Below are positions 1-6,419 of a DNA stretch of 13,445 bases, piece by piece. The number at the start of each line of letters is the position of its first letter. The stretch's first letter is position 1. This DNA is from Phycisphaerales bacterium (GTDB lineage: Bacteria > Planctomycetota > Phycisphaerae > Phycisphaerales > UBA1924). The notes below the pieces were generated by a model that was not told the DNA's origin, searched no databases, and was given only the letters and a program-made list of their open reading frames with translations. Position numbers and translations under genes: made by a program. The DNA lies in NCBI GenBank assembly GCA_029212425.1, contig JARGNC010000056.1, positions 1-13,445 of the forward strand. The letters are read 5' to 3'.

Positions 1-1201
1 CTTCCCCGATTACTTCAACGAGGATGTCCGTTCGTGGTGGGCTGGTCTGTACGAGGAGTTCATGGGGTACGGGATCGACGGCGTCTGGAACGACATGAAC
101 GAACCCGCGGTCTTCAATGTCGCAACCAAGACTATGCCCGAGGACAACGTGCACCACGCCGACGAGGAGCTCGGAGGACCCGGGACGCACGCACGATACC
201 ACAATGTCTACGGGATGCAGATGATCCGCGCGACCCGCGAGGGCGTGATGGACACGAACCCGACGAAACGCCCGTTCGTGCTCTCTCGCGCGAACTACAT
301 CGGGGGTCAGCGCTACGGCGCAACATGGACAGGTGACAACAGCGCCAACTGGGCGCACCTCGATATGTCGATCCCGATGTCGCTGAATCTGAGTTTGTCG
401 GGACAGCCGTTCGTTGGACCGGACATCGGTGGGTTTGCGTACAACGGTGATGGCGAACTCTTCCAGCGTTGGATGGGGTTTGGCACACTCTTCCCGTTCT
501 CTCGCGGTCATACCGCGAAGGGGAACATTGACAAGGAACCATGGTCGTTCGGTGCTGAGGTCGAAGCGACTTCTCGTCGTGGTCTTGAGCGTCGATACCG
601 ATTGATGCCGTACATTTACACGCTGTTCAAAGAGTCCGCGGACACCGGGATGCCGATCGTCCGTCCGACCTTCTTTGCGGATCCTGCTGATCATGCATTG
701 CGGTCTGAGGATGATTCGTTCTTGCTTGGTGCGGACATGCTCGTCGTGACCAAAGCGACTCCGGAGGGTGATCGCGTGTCGGTGATGCCTGGGGCAGTTG
801 ATGGTGTGGAGTGGGCGGAGTTTGATTTCCCAGACTTTGAATCCGGGCGGGATTCCAAGGATGCAAACCTGCCGGACCTCTACATCCGTCCTGGTTCCAT
901 TATCCCGACGGCTCCAGTGACGCAGCACTTCGGTGATCGCCCAGATTCACGCGATGAACTGACCTTGATTGTGCATCTGGATTCCAACGGAAAGGCATTT
1001 GGCACGCTCTACGAAGATGCAGGCGAAGGCTTCGGTTACATGCTGGGTGAATCGCTTACAACCATGATCTATGCAGACGAATCCGAGGCGGTCGTTGTCG
1101 TAGTACTCAAACAAGTCGACGGCACAATGAGATACCCGGATCGCACGATCAAAGTTCGTGTGATCGGATCGGACAAGAAAGTACGTGTACTCACCAAGTA
1201 A
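1..1201 (+). CDS. GH31 family alpha-glucosidase-type hydrolase, 5' end missing
   Basis: The reading frame is open from base 2, so the start lies outside the window; 399 residues and a TAA stop are visible. The peptide shows the GH31 nucleophile motif WNDMNEP, with the catalytic Asp codon at 92-94, and the general acid motif WTGDN, with its Asp at 335-337. It continues with FVGPDIGGF, typical of the family's barrel. The last ~100 residues (LYEDAGEGFGY and following) resemble the C-terminal beta domain DUF5110. GH31 enzymes remove terminal alpha-linked glucose, or less often xylose or galactose, from non-reducing ends; the exact substrate cannot be told from this part. Family proteins are usually 650-850 residues, so roughly half is missing, including any signal peptide, and its location in the cell is unknown. 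It converges with the importer ATPase gene, only 33 bases away, and ends in a hairpin terminator. The family call is firm. Confidence 0.93.
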   Translation, partial: FPDYFNEDVRSWWAGLYEEFMGYGIDGVWNDMNEPAVFNVATKTMPEDNVHHADEELGGPGTHARYHNVYGMQMIRATREGVMDTNPTKRPFVLSRANYIGGQRYGATWTGDNSANWAHLDMSIPMSLNLSLSGQPFVGPDIGGFAYNGDGELFQRWMGFGTLFPFSRGHTAKGNIDKEPWSFGAEVEATSRRGLERRYRLMPYIYTLFKESADTGMPIVRPTFFADPADHALRSEDDSFLLGADMLVVTKATPEGDRVSVMPGAVDGVEWAEFDFPDFESGRDSKDANLPDLYIRPGSIIPTAPVTQHFGDRPDSRDELTLIVHLDSNGKAFGTLYEDAGEGFGYMLGESLTTMIYADESEAVVVVVLKQVDGTMRYPDRTIKVRVIGSDKKVRVLTK

Positions 1202-1224
1202 GTGGATTCAAACAAGAGAACGCG

Positions 1225-1260
1225 AAGCCCATGTTCAGTTCAACTGCACATGGGCTTTTT
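1225..1260 (+). terminator. Rho-independent terminator of the GH31 gene, overlapping the ATPase gene end
   Basis: A perfect 9-bp stem pairs 1225-1233 with 1249-1257, and the stem can be lengthened inside the loop (1236-1239 with 1243-1246). The right arm runs into a T tract at 1256-1260. It lies 23 bases after the GH31 stop. The stop codon of the minus-strand ATPase gene (1235-1237) is inside the hairpin. On the minus strand the same stem is followed by a looser T-rich stretch (TTCGCGTTCTCTTGTTT), so it may work in both directions, less efficiently for the importer. Confidence 0.82.
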
Positions 1261-2860
1261 CTTGGTGTTTCTCTTTTGTTGCAAGCGTCAGGATATTCGT
1301 CTGGGTCATGTCCACGCCGGTCAGTTCGCCCTTGATCTGGCCGTCTCCCATCACGAGGATTCGATCAGAGAGCGCGAGGAGTTCGGGCATCTCGGAGGAC
1401 ACCAGCAGGATCGCGAGCCCCTCATCCGCGGCTTGGCGGATCAGCTTGTAGATTTCCGATTTGGTTCCCACATCAATCCCGCGTGTCGGTTCGTCGAGCA
1501 GCAGGACCTTGGTTTGCTCGGTCATCCATCGTGCAATGAGGAGTTTTTGTTGGTTTCCGCCGGAGAGTTCACCAGGCGTGGTTTCGGAGAGTGAAGCGGT
1601 TTTGATCTGAAATCGGTTGATGCGGTTGCGAACCGCTTCAAGTTCGTCTGCTTGCTTTCGGATGCCGCAGAATCCGGAAATCCGGTTCATGATCGGCGCG
1701 AGGATATTCTCATCGATCCCGAGGTTGAAGAACAGCCCTTGAATGCGTCGGTCTTCAGGGACATATCCGAGTCCAACCCCCGCTTCGATCGCTGCACGGA
1801 TGCCTTTGCCAAGGATTTCGCGTCCGTCGACATTCACTGATCCGGTGGCGCGGGTGTCGATGTTGAAGATCGCGTCGAAGAGTTCGGAGCGACCTGCGCC
1901 GACCAATCCACCGATCCCCAAGACTTCGCCTGGATGGAGATCGAGCGAGCAGTTGTCCAGCTTTCCGGGTGAAGAAAGATCGCGGATCTTCATGCAAGGC
2001 TCTGAATCTACGACTGGTTGATCGGGAGCGTCGCCTCGGATTTCGGATTTGAGCGCCATGGTCTCAACGGACTCGGCGGTCATCCCGTCCGACTTCGCGG
2101 CTGGGGTCTCTATGCGTCTACCGATCATCTGCTCGACGAGCGTGGGCTCGTCGATATCCGCGACGATATTGGTCGCGACAAACTTGCCGTCGCGAAGAAT
2201 GGTGACGCGATCGCAGCAGGTGAAGATTTCACTCATGCGATGAGAGACATAGATCATCGTGAGTCCCTGCGATGCAAGATCGCGGGTGATGTCCATCAGG
2301 ATTGATGCTTCGGAGATTGAGAGCGACGAGGTCGGCTCGTCGAGCACAATCACTTTAGCGATCATTGAACCATCGGGGTTCTTGTCGAGTGATGCCGCGA
2401 TCTGGCAGATCTGTCGTCGTCCAGGGGAGAGGTATCCGAGCGGCTTGGTGACATCAATGTCCGGATCGAGTTGATGCACGAGCATGGACGCTCTGCGTTC
2501 CATCTCAGCAAAGTCAACTGTCATCCCCTTCGTGGGAAGGTCGTGCAGGCATAAATTCTCTGCAACAGAGAGGTTCGGGCATTGTGCCAGTTCTTGGTGC
2601 ACAATGCGGATCCCGGCATGGAATGCGTCGTCGAGAGAGCCTGGGATCAGTTCACGACCATTGATGACCACCGATCCTGAGTTCTGAGCGTGTAGACCTG
2701 CGATGACTTTCCCGAGGGTGGATTTGCCCGCGCCGTTTTCGCCCATCAACGCGTGGACTTCCCCTGCTCGGAATGACACACTGACATCATCGAGCGCTTG
2801 GGTGATCCCGAAACGCTTTGAGATACCGGTTGCGGTCAAGATTGGTTCGCTGGCTGGCAT
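1235..2860 (-). CDS. CUT2 sugar ABC importer, fused double ATP-binding subunit (RbsA/MglA-like)
   Basis: This 541-residue protein carries two ABC cassettes and powers monosaccharide import from the cytoplasmic face of the membrane. Cassette 1 has Walker A GENGAGKST (40-48), a Q-loop VHQE (87-90), an LSPGRRQ signature (144-150), Walker B IVLDEP (171-176) and switch His207. Cassette 2 has the degenerate Walker A GLVGAGRSE, an LSGGNQQ signature (432-438) and Walker B LLLDEP (453-458). The loss of GKS/T in the second Walker A is normal for RbsA-type proteins, where only one site is fully active. It is about 40 residues longer than E. coli RbsA, mainly through a linker at about 251-288. The ATG follows the binding-protein stop by 9 bases, so the two genes are surely cotranscribed; a GAGG lies rather far upstream of it (~14 bases). 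The last six codons lie in the terminator of the convergent GH31 gene. The family is certain; the sugar is unknown. Confidence 0.95.
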   Translation of the reverse strand: MPASEPILTATGISKRFGITQALDDVSVSFRAGEVHALMGENGAGKSTLGKVIAGLHAQNSGSVVINGRELIPGSLDDAFHAGIRIVHQELAQCPNLSVAENLCLHDLPTKGMTVDFAEMERRASMLVHQLDPDIDVTKPLGYLSPGRRQICQIAASLDKNPDGSMIAKVIVLDEPTSSLSISEASILMDITRDLASQGLTMIYVSHRMSEIFTCCDRVTILRDGKFVATNIVADIDEPTLVEQMIGRRIETPAAKSDGMTAESVETMALKSEIRGDAPDQPVVDSEPCMKIRDLSSPGKLDNCSLDLHPGEVLGIGGLVGAGRSELFDAIFNIDTRATGSVNVDGREILGKGIRAAIEAGVGLGYVPEDRRIQGLFFNLGIDENILAPIMNRISGFCGIRKQADELEAVRNRINRFQIKTASLSETTPGELSGGNQQKLLIARWMTEQTKVLLLDEPTRGIDVGTKSEIYKLIRQAADEGLAILLVSSEMPELLALSDRILVMGDGQIKGELTGVDMTQTNILTLATKEKHQEKAHVQLN

Positions 2861-2869
2861 GGGGGTTGA

Positions 2870-3898
2870 TTAATCCTCGCCGAGCCAGAGTTTCCAGTTT
2901 TCTGCGAACTCTTCAGCGTTGTCGGTGGTGACAATATCAAACTCTGCGTACACCATTTCTGAGCTTGGGCTGCGATCGAAGTGGAGTTTGTCGACGATCA
3001 TCTCAACCGATTTCTCGCCCCAACCGAAGTAAGGTTGACCAACAAGAACCTGGACTTGTCCCTTCTGTGCGTAGACCAGTGGGAGTGGGAGGGGGTCCAT
3101 AGAGACGATCTTGGCGCTCTCGTAGATCCCATCGAGTGCGTTGTCCGTGTAGAGCGGCCAACCCCCGACGAGTGCCCATCCGGTGATGTCTGGGTTTGCG
3201 GTCTGGACTTGCTGCATTTTCGCAGCAGCTTCGGTCGCGGTCTCAGGCATGAATGAGTAGACGATCGGTGTTGGGATGCCTTCATATTCCGCGGCTTGCT
3301 CGACGACGCCGTTGACGCGAGCTTGGAGGTTGGTTGCTGCTGGGTTCCCAGTCAGCACAGCGACTTTGCCTTCGTTGTTCATGACACCAGCGAGTTGTCG
3401 CATGACTTCTTTGCCTGCTTGGAAATCGTCAACGCCGTAATACGCCATCCGTCCGGATTCTGGAGCGTCCGAGTCAAAGGTGACGACCACGACCCCGCTT
3501 TCAACCGCGGCTTTGAGCGCGCCAGTGAGGAGATTTGCGTCGGTGCAGGAGATCGCGATGCCATCAGCACCTGATGCGACGAGCTGCTCGACATATTGCG
3601 CTTGGACCTGTGCGTCTTCCATTGCAGGGGTCTGCCAGAGGATCTCGATGGACACACCATCGTGTTCTTCGCTCAAGCGTTGACCTGCTGCGATCGCTCC
3701 GTTCTTTGCGGCAAGGAATACCGGGTTCGAGTTGCTTTTTGCGATCACGCCGATTTTGTACACAACATCAGAAGACGAACTCGCTTTGGAAGCGTCCGTC
3801 GATTTTTCGGAGTCGGTTGAACCGGAGCATCCAATGAGTGCGAGTGATGACATCGAGACCAATGTTGCAGCGGTCAATAGTGATTTTCGAGTGGACAT
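2870..3898 (-). CDS. CUT2 sugar ABC importer, lipoprotein substrate-binding subunit (RbsB-like)
   Basis: A 342-residue binding protein captures a sugar outside the inner membrane and delivers it to the permease. The N-terminus MSTRKSLLTAATLVSM is a lipoprotein signal ending in the lipobox LIG|C (Cys24), followed by a Ser/Asp/Lys-rich tether (GSTDSEKSTDAS...). The mature part is a periplasmic-binding-protein fold of the Peripla_BP_4 type: IGVIAKSNSNPVFLAAKNGA, then VEQLVASGADGIAISCTDAN, VVVVTFDSDAP and YYGVDDFQAGKEV. The frame stays open 29 codons further upstream to another ATG, but the chosen ATG has a GGAG ribosome-binding site 7 bases away and gives a proper signal peptide. It sits between the permease gene (19 bases upstream) and the ATPase gene (9 bases downstream). 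The lipid anchor suggests attachment to the inner membrane. Ligand specificity cannot be read from the sequence. Confidence 0.94.
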   Translation of the reverse strand: MSTRKSLLTAATLVSMSSLALIGCSGSTDSEKSTDASKASSSSDVVYKIGVIAKSNSNPVFLAAKNGAIAAGQRLSEEHDGVSIEILWQTPAMEDAQVQAQYVEQLVASGADGIAISCTDANLLTGALKAAVESGVVVVTFDSDAPESGRMAYYGVDDFQAGKEVMRQLAGVMNNEGKVAVLTGNPAATNLQARVNGVVEQAAEYEGIPTPIVYSFMPETATEAAAKMQQVQTANPDITGWALVGGWPLYTDNALDGIYESAKIVSMDPLPLPLVYAQKGQVQVLVGQPYFGWGEKSVEMIVDKLHFDRSPSSEMVYAEFDIVTTDNAEEFAENWKLWLGED

Positions 3899-3917
3899 TC
3901 GTGTGCTCCGTGTGTGA

Positions 3918-5171
3918 TTATGCCCGGCGGGCTTGGATTCGTTGTTTTGTTTGGTCAATGACCACCGCGATGATAATCGCAGCACCCATGACGATCTGAT
4001 TATAACTGGTATCGACTTCGAAGATAATGAGTGTGTTATTGATGAGTTGGATGATGATGGCCCCGAGCACAGCTCCGATGACTGTCCCCCGACCTCCCAT
4101 CAGTGATGCTCCACCGATCACTGTTGCCGCGATGACTTGGAGTTCGTACGCATTCCCTGCGTTGGTTTCTGCTGCTCCGTAGTACCCGAGGTAGGCGCAT
4201 GCCGAGAGGCCGCAGAGAGCGCCGGTGATTGTGTAGACCAGAATCTTGACGCGTTTGACCGGGATGCCTGCGTATTTAGCCGCGGTTTCGTTGCCCCCGA
4301 TCGCGAAGATGCGACGGCCAAAGACTGTTTTGGAGAGGATGAACCATCCCGCAATGCCGCAGAGCAGCATCAGGATGACCGGCACTGGGTACACGCCGTT
4401 GAACTCGGCTTTGAAGAATCCAGTCGTGAAGGAAGTGGGGAAGCCGCCGATGGATTGGGTGCCGAAGAACTGTTGCGGGATCACGACTGTCAAGCCACGC
4501 AGAGCCGCCATCATCCCGAGTGTGATGACAAACGGGTGCACGCCGAGCCCTTCACTCATCGCGCCGTTTGCTAAACCGCACGCGGTGCCTACCGCTGTGC
4601 AGACAATCAGCGCGAGCGGGACGGCAACGATCCATCCAGTTTCAGCAGGGAGATTGCTCAAGACCATTGCGCCGACGATCGCGGACAAGCCATAGATCGA
4701 GCCCACCGAGAGATCAATTCCCGCAAGGATGATGACCCCGGTCATGCCGACCGCGATGATCGCAAAGAAGCTTGCGTCCTTTGCAATGAGTACAAGATTG
4801 GATTTATTCAGAAAGCGATTGACGGTGTTGACCTGGATCAGCGTGCGTGCTGATGAGTCGTATCGCTCGATGTTTGTGGAGCTGTATTCTCGGGTTTCCC
4901 CATCCACAACCACTCGGTAGCCGACGATCTGATTCGCTGCGAGATGCTCGTGCTCGTTGCCGTCAGCATCGAGCCGATAGATGGTTGCATTCTCTTCGAG
5001 CTGTATTCTGGTCTTCTGTTCGATGGGGGGCGTGAACATCCCATACAGAGTGAGCAGCGCCATCATCAAGATGATCACAAGCACCAATCCAGACTCCTGA
5101 TGAGCGAGAAGGCGTTTGAAGAAAGATGGTTTGGTATCGCGTTGAGCGGGAGCGGTGTTCGCTGGTGTCAC
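3918..5171 (-). CDS. CUT2 sugar ABC importer, permease subunit (RbsC-like) with an extra external domain
   Basis: The 417-residue protein is the membrane channel of the importer. The BPD_transp_2 core is clear: IIAVGMTGVIILAGIDLSVG (about 138-157) is the family hallmark. Later come RRIFAIGGNETAAKYAGIPV, the coupling region that contacts the ATPase, and VIGGASLMGGRGTVIGAVLG. E. coli RbsC has about 320 residues. Most of the surplus lies between TM1 (about 28-46) and residue 118 (bases 4818-5033), a polar stretch with RLDADGNEHEHLAANQIVGY and several short beta-like segments that should face outward. The start is GTG at 5171, with GAGG 6 bases upstream; an ATG at 5193 is in another frame. The 87 bases to the upstream prepilin-like gene show no convincing terminator or promoter, so read-through from that gene is likely. 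No substrate can be assigned. Confidence 0.94.
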   Translation of the reverse strand: MTPANTAPAQRDTKPSFFKRLLAHQESGLVLVIILMMALLTLYGMFTPPIEQKTRIQLEENATIYRLDADGNEHEHLAANQIVGYRVVVDGETREYSSTNIERYDSSARTLIQVNTVNRFLNKSNLVLIAKDASFFAIIAVGMTGVIILAGIDLSVGSIYGLSAIVGAMVLSNLPAETGWIVAVPLALIVCTAVGTACGLANGAMSEGLGVHPFVITLGMMAALRGLTVVIPQQFFGTQSIGGFPTSFTTGFFKAEFNGVYPVPVILMLLCGIAGWFILSKTVFGRRIFAIGGNETAAKYAGIPVKRVKILVYTITGALCGLSACAYLGYYGAAETNAGNAYELQVIAATVIGGASLMGGRGTVIGAVLGAIIIQLINNTLIIFEVDTSYNQIVMGAAIIIAVVIDQTKQRIQARRA

Positions 5172-5258
5172 GGGTCGCCTCGATCGTCGTCATGCGGACA
5201 TGGTCGTGTTGGTGGAAACTCTCGATGGGTCTGTGAGTCCAGAGCCGGAGATGAGAGC

Positions 5259-6305
5259 TTATTCGATTGTTTGCATGAATGATGATCTGTTCGGATTGGT
5301 GATGTTAATGCTCTTGCCTTCTTTGCGACCAATCTCGCGTTCTGCTTCGGGGACCTGGGTTCGGCCTGTCACCCGTCCGTTGGAATCGTAGGTGTTCACA
5401 TACTTGCTCACGCGTGCAAAGAAGGTCCGCTGTGGGTTGGTTTCCATGAACTCGACATGTCCATCTGTGAACGCGAAGTATGCCCCGTCGGCGCCGTGGT
5501 TGTCGACATCTGCGTAGCCGGACTCTTTGTTGAATCCGATCGCTTCAGCGGTGACTTGCCAGCCACTCTGGTAGGTGTCTTCGACCCAGTTGTAGCCGTG
5601 ACCGTAGAAGGCGTTGGTGACATTATCGTTGGTGTAGGTTTCGTCACCCCAGAGCGGTGCAGGTGTGAGGATGCCGGGTTCGCCTGATTTGAATCCTGAG
5701 AAGTAAAGGTAGCTGATGTTGTAAGCCACGACATCGTTCGGTGAACTCGGGGCTTCGGGAACAACCTCTATATAGTCTGTTCCATTGATGTCGTACTGTG
5801 CGTTCCACCAGCTCGTGGGGTAGCGCCAGTGTGTGTCGGCTTTGTCGCGTGGGCAGTGGAGGATTTCCAGTGCGTCCATGTACCCTTCCATGATTGGGGT
5901 GCTCGAACGGTCTGGGTAGTTTCCGATCCCTTGAGCAGGACCACCGAAGTAACCACGAAGATCTGCGGATGGAAGCGATGAGCCGCCGGCCCATTCTGCT
6001 TGACCGACTTGGAACAAGCTGAACATTCCGGCGACGCCAAGTTTATTTTGATTCCCGATCAGTTCATAGGTACTGGGGTTCGGGCTGGTCAACGCGGGCA
6101 TCACTGGATACCAGTTCTTGTTGTCCGCGGCATACAACTCCATCGCGGTCGCCATGGATCTTGCGTTCGCGGAACACTTCAAATCTTGAGCGGACTGTCG
6201 CGCCTTCCCAAGTGCAGGCAAGAGGATGCCGATCAGCAAGGCGATGATGGCGATCACCACAAGGAGTTCGATCAGGGTGAATGCCCGGCGGCGGATGGGA
6301 TGCAT
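5259..6305 (-). CDS. Prepilin-like secreted protein with N-terminal methylation motif and H-x10-DG motif
   Basis: The 348-residue protein begins MHPIRRRA|FTLIELLVVI, a type IV prepilin/type II secretion pseudopilin leader: cleavage is expected after Ala8, Glu is at position +5, and the hydrophobic helix runs to about residue 32. A conserved post-helix segment follows (ALGKARQSAQDLKCSANARS), as in the many planctomycete proteins of this kind. Near the end is NHGADGAYFAFTDGHVEF (269-286), a variant of the H-x9-DG signature of prepilin-associated domains. The middle is rich in Trp, Tyr, Asn and Gly and matches nothing I can name. About 60 charged residues follow the DG motif, longer than usual. 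The start was set by the leader and an AAGGA site 8 bases upstream; the open frame continues 125 codons further, antisense to the amylase gene, and that part is not credible. It precedes the importer genes and diverges from the GH13 gene, hinting at a role at the envelope in glucan use. Its function is unknown. Confidence 0.86.
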   Translation of the reverse strand: MHPIRRRAFTLIELLVVIAIIALLIGILLPALGKARQSAQDLKCSANARSMATAMELYAADNKNWYPVMPALTSPNPSTYELIGNQNKLGVAGMFSLFQVGQAEWAGGSSLPSADLRGYFGGPAQGIGNYPDRSSTPIMEGYMDALEILHCPRDKADTHWRYPTSWWNAQYDINGTDYIEVVPEAPSSPNDVVAYNISYLYFSGFKSGEPGILTPAPLWGDETYTNDNVTNAFYGHGYNWVEDTYQSGWQVTAEAIGFNKESGYADVDNHGADGAYFAFTDGHVEFMETNPQRTFFARVSKYVNTYDSNGRVTGRTQVPEAEREIGRKEGKSINITNPNRSSFMQTIE

Positions 6306-6419
6306 CGGTGGTATCCTTCGTATAGAATTAAGCTTGCAAAACAGGGCATTCAAAACTGCCCTTATGTTCCCAACAGGGACTTTACTGGATCGAATATCTC
6401 GCGTCAACAGGGAACAGGC
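6306..6419. promoter_or_regulatory. Divergent intergenic region between the prepilin-like and GH13 genes
   Basis: These 114 bases must hold the start signals for both outward genes. An inverted repeat AGGGCA (6343-6348) / TGCCCT (6357-6362) sits in the middle. A 9-base direct repeat CAACAGGGA lies at 6371-6379 and 6405-6413, 34 bases apart, and the first copy forms a small palindrome TCCC-AACA-GGGA (6368-6379). The second copy overlaps the GH13 ribosome-binding site. A weak minus-strand promoter can be drawn as TTGAAT (6353-6348), 16 bases, TTAATT (6331-6326). I see no good plus-strand -35/-10 pair. A shared operator is possible but not shown. Confidence 0.4.

Noticed and set aside
1652..2687. 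Plus-strand open frames inside the ATPase gene as nested genes
   Set aside because: They are antisense to a fully conserved double ABC ATPase and lack any coding signal of their own.
3899..3985. Earlier start of the sugar-binding protein
   Set aside because: It overlaps the permease gene end and adds a charged stretch before the lipoprotein signal; GGAG before ATG 3898 decides the start.
4137..4695. Plus-strand open frames of about 145-149 codons inside the permease gene
   Set aside because: They are antisense shadows of a conserved membrane protein and show no signal, motif or ribosome-binding site.
6000..6419. 140-codon upstream extension of the GH13 frame
   Set aside because: It is antisense to the prepilin-like gene and would hide the lipoprotein signal; ATG 6420 has its own ribosome-binding site.
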